A DNA stretch of 6,657 nucleotides. It comes from Hyphomicrobium sp. (GTDB lineage Bacteria > Pseudomonadota > Alphaproteobacteria > Rhizobiales > Hyphomicrobiaceae). A model generated the notes under the pieces. That model saw nothing but the letters and a program-made list of their open reading frames with translations. It had not been told where the DNA came from and made no database searches. The DNA lies in NCBI GenBank assembly GCA_030609245.1, contig JAUWCP010000132.1, positions 1 through 6,657 on the forward strand, read 5' to 3'. Below, piece by piece: positions 1-5,371 of this stretch. Position 1 is the stretch's first letter; every line of letters starts with the position of its first letter. Made by a program: the position numbers and the translations under genes.

Positions 1-299
1 ATAGTGATGAGGAACGTGTATTTCCGGCCAGCGAGATCGCCAATGCGGCCGAAAATGATTGCACCAAAGGGGCGCACGAGAAAGCCGGCAGCATAGGTGG
101 CGAAGGCGGAGAGCAACGCCGCAGTGTCGTTTCCTGGGGGAAAGAACAACACCGCGAAGAACGGGGCGAGCGTGGCATAGAGGTAGAAATCGTACCACTC
201 GAAGACGGTGCCGAGCGAAGACGCGAATATCACGCGCTTCGCTTCGGAGCCCATGCCTTTTTGCCGGTGAGACCCCGCGGTCGCTTCATTCGCGGCCAT
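1..299 (-). CDS. MFS transporter, metabolite:H+ symporter (MHS) type, N-terminal part
   Basis: This is the first 99 codons of an inner-membrane secondary transporter; the rest lies beyond the left edge. After a polar N-terminus of about 25 residues, the first membrane segment carries the sequence GTVFEWYDFYLYATLAPFF (about residues 30-48), the signature of the MHS group of the major facilitator superfamily (relatives of ProP, KgtP and ShiA). A second hydrophobic segment is followed by the loop GRIGDLAGRK (residues 84-93), which fits the MFS motif between helices 2 and 3. Such proteins import organic acids or osmolytes with protons, but the substrate cannot be told from this fragment. The start is chosen because AAGGGGGAG lies five bases upstream of the ATG; an internal ATG at codon 16 is less likely. 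The gene lies 130 bases downstream of the ydcF-like gene on the same strand, so co-transcription is possible but not shown. Confidence 0.9.
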   Translation of the reverse strand, partial: MAANEATAGSHRQKGMGSEAKRVIFASSLGTVFEWYDFYLYATLAPFFAVLFFPPGNDTAALLSAFATYAAGFLVRPFGAIIFGRIGDLAGRKYTFLIT

Positions 300-304
300 A
301 TGTG

Positions 305-313
305 CTCCCCCTT
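305..313 (-). promoter_or_regulatory. Ribosome binding site of the MFS transporter gene
   Basis: On the minus strand this reads AAGGGGGAG, five bases before the ATG at 297-299. It supports that start over the internal ATG 15 codons later. The ydcF-like gene upstream has almost the same site at the same spacing. Confidence 0.65.
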
Positions 314-429
314 GTGGATGCGCGCCGATTGCAACGCCGGCACGGCCTTTGCGCTTTCGCTAGCACACCAACGTGTTGCTGAGGAGCTTCAATTCGTGCT
401 GGCCGATTTTAGTCATTCGGCACACGTTG

Positions 430-1230
430 TTATTCAGGTGCGGGGAAGAGAGCGCTACTGCGGCCCAACACCCAATAGGCAACGAGCCCGATCCATTCGC
501 GCGTCACGAGATCAAGTCGCCGCAAACCCTCGGAGGGCGAATCGAAAGGCAGAAGCGCATCCGACCAGCCTGCCGTCCGATAGTCGACCGGCCACGCCTC
601 GATATCGAATCCCGCCGCACGAAAAGCGCCCATCGCTCTGGGCATATGCCATGCCGATGTCACCAGCAACCAGCGCTCACCCGGCTTTGGCTGGACCAGT
701 GCCTTGGTGTAGAGCGCATTCTCCCACGTGCTGCGCGCCTTCTTCTCGATCACCAGTTGGTTCGTTTCCTCGATACCGAAGTCACGCAAGATCAACTTTG
801 CGGCATCGGCACCGGTGCTGGAGGCGGTGAGAAGCCCGATGGAGGCGCCGGTAAAGACGATCCTTGCGTCAGGAAACCGCCGCGCAAGCGCTGCCGTCTC
901 GGTAAAACGTTCCGCTGCCTCGTTGATCGCATGTGCGTTGCGACCTTCACTCACACGAGCGCTTTCGACGCCGCCTAAGACAACGATTCCATGGATATGC
1001 TGTCCAGAAAGGTCGGCGCGCGGGAACCGCTCTTCAAGCGGCAAGATCAGCCAGGCGCCAAGCGGCAGCAACCCGCCGAAAACGAGGAGCGCTGCACTCA
1101 CGAGTACGAGGCGCTCACCCATCTTACGATAGCGCGTCGTCAGTAGTGCAGCGCCCCCAACAAGCAAGATGAGCAGCAATGCTGACGGCTGTGCGAAAAA
1201 CCAGAAGATTTTCGACAGGTAGAAGAGCAC
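430..1230 (-). CDS. YdcF/ElyC-family (DUF218) envelope protein
   Basis: This is a 266-residue inner-membrane protein of the YdcF/SanA/ElyC family. Two hydrophobic helices (about residues 5-30 and 41-63) precede a DUF218 domain. The domain shows the usual family blocks: the strand GIVVLGG (81-87), RSTWENA (166-172), VTSAWHMPRA (190-199), VDYR (215-218) and REWIGL (244-249). The length and two-helix anchor match E. coli ElyC (259 residues), which is needed for normal envelope and peptidoglycan assembly at low temperature. The biochemical activity of the family is not settled, so a role in envelope biogenesis is inferred from family membership. Translation appears to start at a GTG, preceded at five bases by AAGGGGGA. 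The gene is divergent from the small secreted-protein gene and upstream of the MFS gene. Confidence 0.9.
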   Translation of the reverse strand: MLFYLSKIFWFFAQPSALLLILLVGGAALLTTRYRKMGERLVLVSAALLVFGGLLPLGAWLILPLEERFPRADLSGQHIHGIVVLGGVESARVSEGRNAHAINEAAERFTETAALARRFPDARIVFTGASIGLLTASSTGADAAKLILRDFGIEETNQLVIEKKARSTWENALYTKALVQPKPGERWLLVTSAWHMPRAMGAFRAAGFDIEAWPVDYRTAGWSDALLPFDSPSEGLRRLDLVTREWIGLVAYWVLGRSSALFPAPE

Positions 1231-1235
1231 GCGTA

Positions 1236-1243
1236 TCCCCCTT
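1236..1243 (-). promoter_or_regulatory. Ribosome binding site fixing a GTG start (ydcF-like gene)
   Basis: The minus strand reads AAGGGGGA, five bases before the GTG at 1228-1230. This makes the GTG a credible start and gives a protein beginning directly with the first membrane helix. Confidence 0.65.
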
Positions 1244-1400
1244 GCATTGGCTTGGCAAAGTCCTACCTAACACGCAGTCGTGCCGACTATGAGGAAGAGG
1301 CCATTACAAATTGGGTGAGAATATCAAGACTGGCCAGCTAGCCGTGCACGAGAGAAGCGAGCGCACATGTCTCGCCGTCACTCGAAATGGACATTCGAAG

Positions 1401-1405
1401 AGAGG
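1401..1405 (+). promoter_or_regulatory. Ribosome binding site selecting the internal ATG of the small secreted protein
   Basis: AGAGG ends six bases before the ATG at 1412. The upstream in-frame ATG at 1367 has no comparable site and would place 15 charged residues before the signal peptide, so 1412 is preferred. Confidence 0.6.
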
Positions 1406-1411
1406 AAGCCC

Positions 1412-1699
1412 ATGCGTACTCTAGCTGCCTGCGCGTTGATCCTGGCGCCCTTAACCTTCACACCAGCTCATGCGGCGAGCGTGGTACCAAACGTGGCGCT
1501 ATCGGTCGATGGCCTCATTGCGGTGAAATCCGATCGTTACGCCAGGAAAGACTGCACGCCCTTTAACGGGCCGTACGGATTCTATGGAAACATTTTCTGC
1601 CAACCCACCGAGCAGGAATACCTTCGCAATCTCGGCTCGCGTTGGCAGCAGCAGGATCCGCGTTCCCGGGCGTACAAATATTACAAACCGAGACGGTGA
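1412..1699 (+). CDS. Small secreted protein of unknown function
   Basis: The 95-residue product is not one I recognise. It starts with a typical Sec signal peptide: MRT, a hydrophobic core of about 13 residues, then TPAHA with likely cleavage after Ala21. The predicted mature protein is about 74 residues. It has two cysteines, in KDCTPFN and IFCQPTEQEY, which could form one disulfide in the periplasm, separated by a Gly/Tyr/Phe-rich stretch (GPYGFYGN). The C-terminus is basic and tyrosine-rich (YKYYKPRR). An alternative ATG at 1367 would give 110 residues but would bury the signal peptide behind a charged extension, and it lacks a good ribosome binding site. It is the only convincing plus-strand gene here, divergent from the ydcF-like gene and convergent with gloA. 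A secreted protein is well supported; its function is unknown. Confidence 0.75.
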   Translation: MRTLAACALILAPLTFTPAHAASVVPNVALSVDGLIAVKSDRYARKDCTPFNGPYGFYGNIFCQPTEQEYLRNLGSRWQQQDPRSRAYKYYKPRR

Positions 1700-1700
1700 A

Positions 1701-1732
1701 GCGGTGGCGCCCTTGTACAAGAGAGCGCACGC
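1701..1732. terminator. Possible bidirectional terminator between convergent genes
   Basis: The 32 bases between the plus-strand small gene and gloA can fold into an imperfect hairpin. Outer arms GCGGTGGCGC and GCGCACGC pair if two G bases are bulged, and the centre contains the 10-base palindrome CTTGTACAAG (1712-1721). There is no T-run on either side, so it is not a classical intrinsic terminator. The convergent position is the main argument. Confidence 0.3.
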
Positions 1733-2127
1733 TAATTGAACCGGCCGCCTTTTTGCAGGACCTCAATCTTGTAGCCGTCGGGGTCCTCGATGAAAAAGAA
1801 CTTACCGAACGGCTTGCCCTCATGGGTCATCTGCTTGATGTCCTTGGGGGCAAGCCCTTGCCCCACCATGCGATCGCGCTCCACTTCGAGGTCATTGACT
1901 GCGAAGGCTAAGTGGCCATAGCCGTTACCCAAATTGTAGGGCTCGGCATTGCCCTTGTTGACGGTCAGTTCCAATTCGAAGGGAGCATCCGGCCCGCTCA
2001 TGTAGATGAGCGTGAATTCGGGAAAGTCTACGCGGTCTGCAATCTCCAGCCCGAATGCCTTACGGTAAAAGTCGACCGAGCGTGCCTCGTCGAGCACACG
2101 CACCATCATATGGATCGGCTTGGCCAT
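1732..2127 (-). CDS. gloA: Lactoylglutathione lyase (glyoxalase I)
   Basis: This 131-residue cytosolic enzyme converts the hemithioacetal of methylglyoxal and glutathione to S-lactoylglutathione, the first step of the glyoxalase detoxification route. It has the two-module VOC fold. All four metal ligands known from E. coli GloA can be placed: His6 (in PIHMM), Glu53 (in ELELTVN), His72 (in GYGHLAF) and Glu122 (in GYKIEVL). The signatures SVDFYRKAFGLE (17-28) and IEDPDGYKIE (113-122) are also present. The length matches the short bacterial, usually nickel-dependent, form (about 135 residues). The start ATG is preceded by AGAGG at five bases. The gene follows leuD and a truncated DM13 gene on the same strand, so it may be read from the leuD side or from a promoter inside the remnant. 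Confidence 0.95.
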   Translation of the reverse strand: MAKPIHMMVRVLDEARSVDFYRKAFGLEIADRVDFPEFTLIYMSGPDAPFELELTVNKGNAEPYNLGNGYGHLAFAVNDLEVERDRMVGQGLAPKDIKQMTHEGKPFGKFFFIEDPDGYKIEVLQKGGRFN

Positions 2128-2130
2128 CGT

Positions 2131-2138
2131 TTCCTCTC
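2131..2138 (-). promoter_or_regulatory. Ribosome binding site of gloA
   Basis: The minus strand reads GAGAGGAA, three bases before the gloA ATG. It lies just past the point where similarity to DM13 proteins stops (2145), so the break left the gloA translation signal intact. Confidence 0.6.
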
Positions 2139-2144
2139 GTTCTG

Positions 2145-2351
2145 CTTGCCGTAGTGGACGGGGTCATTCGGATTGGCGTGACTAAAGCTTCCGTTGGCAA
2201 TGACCTGTGTGCGCTCAACTTCTGTGATTTGCTCCGTCGCTGGCGGTGGCGGGAACACATAGGGGAAGAGAAAGAACCCCAGCGCTGTACCGAAACCAAC
2301 ACCCAGCCCGCCTCCAACCAGAAAGATCGCAATCGAACGCCACTTACGCTC
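2145..2351 (-). pseudogene. Remnant of a membrane-anchored DM13-domain protein (5' part only)
   Basis: One minus-strand frame between leuD and gloA encodes 69 residues that look like real protein. A short basic start (RKWRS) is followed by one membrane helix (about residues 7-29), the linker PYVFPPPPAT, and then VIANGSFSHANPNDPVHYGK (50-69). That last block matches the opening of the DM13 domain, a proposed redox or electron-transfer domain found in anchored bacterial proteins. Similarity stops abruptly at the lysine. The frame then runs on into unrelated residues and into gloA in another frame, ending at TGA 2106-2108, so most of the domain is missing. There is also no usable start: the frame opens after a TAA at 2352-2354 with GAG-CGT-AAG-TGG and no ATG, GTG or TTG before the helix. 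It begins about 19 bases after the leuD stop, suggesting it once followed leuD in the same operon. The DM13 assignment is from memory of the family pattern. Confidence 0.7.
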
Positions 2352-2370
2352 TTACTCCCGCTCGGTCCGC

Positions 2371-2976
2371 CTAATGCCAGGGCTTTGCAACGGCGGCCTT
2401 TTCCTCGAAAGCCTGGATGTGTTCGTGCTTTTCCATCGTCAGACCAATGTTGTCGAGACCGTTAAGCAGGCAATGCTTGCGGAACGGATCGATGTCGAAC
2501 TTGATGGCACGACCATCGGGCCCACGAATCTCTTGCGACTCCAAATCGACGGTTATCGTCGCGTTGGCGCCGCGACTTGCGTCATCCATCAGCTTGTCGA
2601 CGTCAGCCTGCGGCAGCATGATGGGCAGAATACCGTTTTGGAAACAGTTATTGTAGAAAATGTCGGCGAAGCCCGGCGCGATGACGCAGCGGAAGCCGAA
2701 GTCGAGAAGCGCCCATGGCGCGTGCTCACGCGAAGAGCCGCACCCGAAGTTTTCTCCCGTGACGAGGATCGTTGCATCGCGATAGGCGGGCTGGTTCAGC
2801 ACGAACTCGGAGATTTCTTTGCCCGCATCGTCGTAGCGCAATTCGAAGAACAGGCTCTTGCCGAGCCCGGTACGCTTGATCGTCTTCAAGAATTGCTTGG
2901 GGATGATCATATCGGTGTCGACGTTGCGCATGGGTAGCGGCGCGGCAACGCCGGTCAACTTGGTGAACTTGTCCAT
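2371..2976 (-). CDS. leuD: 3-isopropylmalate dehydratase, small subunit
   Basis: This complete 201-residue subunit pairs with LeuC to isomerise 2-isopropylmalate to 3-isopropylmalate, the second dedicated step of leucine biosynthesis in the cytosol. It carries the swivel-domain signatures of the family: NVDTDMIIPKQFLK (18-31), GENFGCGSSREHAPWAL (74-90) and FADIFYNNCFQNGILPI (103-119). The length matches the usual bacterial LeuD (about 200 residues). The ATG start has GAGG six bases upstream, inside a 12-base palindrome. Its partner leuC lies about 2.4 kb upstream on the same strand, with four other genes between; the nearest upstream gene (helical protein) ends 22 bases before this start. A broken DM13 gene follows immediately downstream. 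Confidence 0.97.
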   Translation of the reverse strand: MDKFTKLTGVAAPLPMRNVDTDMIIPKQFLKTIKRTGLGKSLFFELRYDDAGKEISEFVLNQPAYRDATILVTGENFGCGSSREHAPWALLDFGFRCVIAPGFADIFYNNCFQNGILPIMLPQADVDKLMDDASRGANATITVDLESQEIRGPDGRAIKFDIDPFRKHCLLNGLDNIGLTMEKHEHIQAFEEKAAVAKPWH

Positions 2977-2981
2977 TGCGT

Positions 2982-2993
2982 GCCTCGCGAGGC
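2982..2993. promoter_or_regulatory. Palindrome overlapping the leuD ribosome binding site
   Basis: The perfect 12-base palindrome GCCTCGCGAGGC covers the minus-strand GAGG (2983-2986) that serves as the leuD ribosome binding site. A four-base stem could form in the mRNA and partly hide the site, but the stem is short and a regulatory role is only a possibility. Confidence 0.3.
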
Positions 2994-2998
2994 TCCTC

Positions 2999-3430
2999 TC
3001 AGGTTCTCAATGCATCCGCCAATGCGCAGAAATACCCTTCTGCTGACGATAGACGATCAATGCGCAGCGGCGTACGGCCGGAAACCACCGACTTGTGAAG
3101 CTCGGCCGAATCAAGCTGCTCAAGCCGCCTTTTAACGCCAGCAAGCTTTCTCCCGTCAAGGTGATGCTCCAAGGCCTCGACCATCGTTTCGACGTAGCCC
3201 GTGATCCGGCCGAGCTCGCGAATCGCCTGATTACGGGCTTTTTTGTTGCGCGGCACGTTCTCGAGCTTTTCTAGTGCTTCGCCCGCGCGGGCAAGCGTTG
3301 CGGCGATTTCATCGGCATAGTCGGCAATCCGAAGGCGGCGCTCACGGTCGAGCGCGGACAGCGCACCGAGCCAGCGGTGAACCGTCTCGGCGAGGGCAAG
3401 AAGCCGTCGCGTATATTCGGAAAGGCGCAT
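2999..3430 (-). CDS. Helical protein of unknown function upstream of leuD
   Basis: I do not recognise the family of this 143-residue protein. It has no signal peptide or membrane helix and is rich in Leu, Ala, Arg and Glu. Long stretches (about residues 1-57, 64-92 and 95-112) look like amphipathic helices, interrupted by the basic patch ENVPRNKKARNQ (57-68). There is a single cysteine near the C-terminus (YFCALADALRT). This suggests a small cytosolic helical bundle, possibly with a protein or nucleic acid partner, but nothing shows a specific role. The gene ends 22 bases before leuD, close enough for co-transcription. The ATG at 3428-3430 has only a weak upstream purine stretch (GAGAAG, about nine bases away), and no ATG, GTG or TTG was found in the stretch of the same frame upstream that I read. 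Confidence 0.7.
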   Translation of the reverse strand: MRLSEYTRRLLALAETVHRWLGALSALDRERRLRIADYADEIAATLARAGEALEKLENVPRNKKARNQAIRELGRITGYVETMVEALEHHLDGRKLAGVKRRLEQLDSAELHKSVVSGRTPLRIDRLSSAEGYFCALADALRT

Positions 3431-3493
3431 GCGGTGCCGCTTCTCGGCAGTGTGGACACCAATGGTACGAGTGCGGCGAGACGCGGGGATAAC

Positions 3494-3513
3494 CCGCAGC
3501 GCTGAAGCTGCGG
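3494..3513. other. Stem-loop between the secreted zincin-like gene and the helical-protein gene
   Basis: CCGCAGC (3494-3500) and GCTGCGG (3507-3513) form a seven-base-pair GC-rich stem with a six-base loop. It lies 18 bases past the stop of the secreted HECGH protein gene, so on the minus strand it is placed like a terminator, attenuator or mRNA-stabilising hairpin. No T-run follows on that strand, which argues against a simple intrinsic terminator. Confidence 0.35.
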
Positions 3514-3531
3514 CGGGAGGTCAATCAGCGC

Positions 3532-4056
3532 TCAATGGACTTTCCGCTCCAAGAAACATTGGCGCATGTATTCGCAGCGATGCGATCCGGAAAAATGCAT
3601 GCTATCGCCCTTGGCGGGCCGAATAAATTCGCAGATCTCTTCGACGCCTCCCGGAGACAGCCAGCCCCGCCTGCGGCCGCGCTGGACGGCAAAGCAATCG
3701 GCGGTCGCCTCGTCGGGCCCACGAAATTGATGGCCGCACTCGTGCGAATAGATCCACAGCTTGACGGGGGTCGAGACCTTCGCGAGCAGTTTCAAGTTCA
3801 TGATCAGATAACCGGGGTAGGCCGCGCCGTAGTCGTCGAGCGTGCTGTCAACCACTGTGGGGCGCGTACCACAATAAAGCGTGTATCCGTCTAGCTTGAA
3901 CTCGCCGGCCGCGACAATCGTTGCGTCGCCACCTACATGCTCAACGTATTCCTCGGGCGTGGGCGTTCGCAAATCCGCCATCGCGGCATGGAGCCCGAAA
4001 ATCAGGGGTGCAAGCAGCACCCAAGCCAGGCGGTATGAATCACGGCCGATTCTCAT
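3532..4056 (-). CDS. Secreted cysteine-rich protein with an HECGH zinc-site motif
   Basis: This 174-residue exported protein resembles a zinc metallopeptidase but belongs to no characterised family that I can name. The N-terminus is a signal peptide: basic MRIGRDSYR, a hydrophobic core to about residue 24, and likely cleavage after AMA (Ala27). The mature part contains WIYSHECGHQF, with His105, Glu106 and His109 fitting HExxH. It is followed by GPDEATADCFAVQRG, where Glu116 or Asp120 could be the third ligand, as in gluzincin-like folds. Six cysteines follow in the mature part (62, 107, 121, 142, 161, 167), consistent with disulfides in the periplasm. The C-terminal block SMHFSGSHRCEYMRQC adds further His and Cys. 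The ribosome binding site is weak (purine-rich AAGAAGTTAGAGA). An 85-base gap separates it from the upstream cytosolic zincin gene, so it may have its own promoter. Export is likely; catalysis is inferred from the motif only. Confidence 0.8.
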   Translation of the reverse strand: MRIGRDSYRLAWVLLAPLIFGLHAAMADLRTPTPEEYVEHVGGDATIVAAGEFKLDGYTLYCGTRPTVVDSTLDDYGAAYPGYLIMNLKLLAKVSTPVKLWIYSHECGHQFRGPDEATADCFAVQRGRRRGWLSPGGVEEICEFIRPAKGDSMHFSGSHRCEYMRQCFLERKVH

Positions 4057-4096
4057 TCTCTAACTTCTTGAAAGTCCCCGTAGTCCCAACCGGCAA

Positions 4097-4125
4097 TAAT
4101 TAACACGATGGGCCCCTGCGACCAA
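4097..4125 (-). promoter_or_regulatory. Weak candidate promoter for the secreted zincin-like gene
   Basis: In the 85-base gap the minus strand has TTGGTC (4120-4125), a 17-base spacer and the AT-rich hexamer TAATTA (4097-4102), about 40 bases before the ATG. The -10 match is poor; the gap length and the isolated AT-rich patch are the main reasons to list it. Confidence 0.2.
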
Positions 4126-4141
4126 GCAAACGCGACCCATT

Positions 4142-4558
4142 TCAGGCCCCCGATGAGCGTTCGATACCCGCCATGTCAGCGTCGGAGAAGCCAAAGTGAT
4201 GCCCAATCTCATGCACAAGAATGTGTTCAATAAGGGCACCGAGCGTCTCATTGCCGGCTGCCCACTCTTCCAATATCGGCCGACGGTAGAGGAACACCAT
4301 GTCAAGCTGGCGTGGCACATCCGACACGCTTTTTTTGTCGAGACTAACGCCATGGTAGAGCCCGCTGAGTTCGAGCGGGTTTTCGATGCCGAGAGCCTGT
4401 AGGACCTCCTCCGTCGCGAACTCCTCCACGCGAACGAGAACATCGCCGGCCTTTTCTCGAAATTCGGCGGGTAGGCGCTCCCACGCAGCAGCAGCGATTC
4501 TCTCAAAGTCGGCAAGACTTGGAGAAGGCGCGGTTTCCCAATTGATTTTGCTGGTCAT
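4142..4558 (-). CDS. Zincin-like metallopeptidase family protein (DUF1025/zincin_1 type)
   Basis: This 138-residue protein, without signal peptide or membrane helix, belongs to the small bacterial zincin-like family. The active-site block LVHEIGHHFGFSDADM (about residues 114-129) fits HExxHxxGxxD: His116, Glu117, His120 and Asp126. The segment before it, VFLYRRPILEEWA (88-100), is also typical of the family. Substrates of these cytosolic proteins are not known, and peptidase activity is inferred from the motif. The open frame extends upstream to 4720, but that extension lies inside the methyltransferase gene in another frame. The ATG at 4556-4558 overlaps the methyltransferase TGA as ATGA, so translational coupling is likely. 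A second HExxH protein, exported instead of cytosolic, is encoded next downstream, but the two show no obvious similarity beyond the zinc motif. Confidence 0.88.
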   Translation of the reverse strand: MTSKINWETAPSPSLADFERIAAAAWERLPAEFREKAGDVLVRVEEFATEEVLQALGIENPLELSGLYHGVSLDKKSVSDVPRQLDMVFLYRRPILEEWAAGNETLGALIEHILVHEIGHHFGFSDADMAGIERSSGA

Positions 4559-5355
4559 TCCTGGACGGGCTTGCGGGCTACGACGATCGCTTCTTGAAGT
4601 GTGAACGCAAAGCCATTTTCGCCAGTGTGCGGCCTCAGAAATCCCTTCAAAGGCTGGTCCTGCAACGCGGCCCTCAGCCGGTCTACCGTGGCTTTGTCGC
4701 AGCGCATGCGCGCGGTCCACGCGTCAAAGGGGACCTCTTGGTCCATGTGCTCATGGTGAGCAATGGCAAAGTCGCATTTTTCCATAAGTTTCAGCCATTC
4801 GCTCAAAGTCAGGCAGCGGCCATGGCTGGGATCGCGCAGCTTTTCGAACACGTTGTAGATAGCCGCCACACCGCGCAGCTCGGTTTCCGATACGCCGGGC
4901 AGGATTTTCGCATCCGGGCTGATATTGTCGACGAGTGCGAAGGTCCCGCCGGAGACCAGGACACGCCAGACCTCACTGACAAATGCCGCCACGTCCGGGA
5001 AGTGGTGAGCGGCGAGCCGGCACGTCACCAAGTCAAAACTCGCATCAGGAAACGGCAGCGCTCCGGCGTCCGCGTGCCTTGTGTCGACGTTGACAAGCCC
5101 CTTGCCAGCGACAACCTTCTGCGCCTCCTGAAGCATCTCTGCGGTGATGTCACTGGCGATAACATGCGAAACGTATGGCGCGAACGCAGCCGCTGTATGC
5201 CCCGCTCCGGTTGCAACATCCAGCACCCGCCAATGGGGTTGAGGTGCGGCAAGCTCGACGACGCGTGCCAGGCTCGGGCCTTTCGCGTGAACGGCGCAGG
5301 CAGCGTAATCGGCGGCGGCGGCACCGAATTTTTCTTTTACAAGAGACTTGGACAT
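4555..5355 (-). CDS. Class I SAM-dependent methyltransferase
   Basis: This 266-residue cytosolic methyltransferase has a Rossmann-like SAM-binding domain of the UbiE/Methyltransf_11 type. Motif I is VLDVATGAGHTA (44-55). The acidic residue ending the second strand is Asp69 (VIASDITAEML). The block HADAGALPFPDASFDLV (94-110) is the usual motif ahead of the substrate site, followed by HHFPD (117-121) and the strand GGTFALVDN (136-144). The C-terminal half (about 150-266) is less conserved and probably holds the acceptor site, so the substrate cannot be stated. The ATG at 5353-5355 is preferred: it lies 16 bases after the leuC stop. An earlier TTG at 5395-5397 would add 14 residues and overlap leuC, with no better ribosome binding site. 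The stop overlaps the next gene's start. The close spacing suggests transcription with leuC. Confidence 0.9.
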   Translation of the reverse strand: MSKSLVKEKFGAAAADYAACAVHAKGPSLARVVELAAPQPHWRVLDVATGAGHTAAAFAPYVSHVIASDITAEMLQEAQKVVAGKGLVNVDTRHADAGALPFPDASFDLVTCRLAAHHFPDVAAFVSEVWRVLVSGGTFALVDNISPDAKILPGVSETELRGVAAIYNVFEKLRDPSHGRCLTLSEWLKLMEKCDFAIAHHEHMDQEVPFDAWTARMRCDKATVDRLRAALQDQPLKGFLRPHTGENGFAFTLQEAIVVARKPVQE

Positions 5356-5371
5356 TGGAGCTAACCCCGAA

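Noticed and set aside
362..380. Imperfect hairpin (AGCACAC with GTGTTGCT, one bulge) between the ydcF-like and MFS genes
   Set aside because: The stem is short, no T-run follows on either strand, and it is as likely to be chance as a terminator.
261..978. Overlapping plus-strand open frames of up to about 200 codons opposite the ydcF-like gene and the MFS start
   Set aside because: Their translations are arginine- and proline-rich low-information sequence, typical of the reverse strand of GC-rich genes.
1276..1288. Small inverted repeat AGTCG-TGC-CGACT in the divergent region upstream of the ydcF-like gene
   Set aside because: Five base pairs only, with no second copy nearby; too weak to call an operator.
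1244..1400. Possible sigma-70 promoter for the ydcF-like gene (minus-strand TTGATA, then TAATGG)
   Set aside because: The spacer is only about 15 bases and the -10 match is poor. Promoters for both divergent genes probably lie here, but I cannot place them.
2374..2937. A 187-codon plus-strand open frame opposite leuD
   Set aside because: It is a shadow of the conserved leuD coding sequence, with no motifs and no independent support.
4559..4720. N-terminal extension of the cytosolic zincin to a start at 4720
   Set aside because: The extra 54 residues lie within the methyltransferase gene in another frame and are rich in Arg and His without family similarity; the ATGA start fits family length.
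4594..5364. A 256-codon open frame on the plus strand opposite the methyltransferase gene
   Set aside because: It has no recognisable domain and lies fully antisense to a gene with clear SAM-binding motifs. Long antisense frames are common in GC-rich coding DNA.
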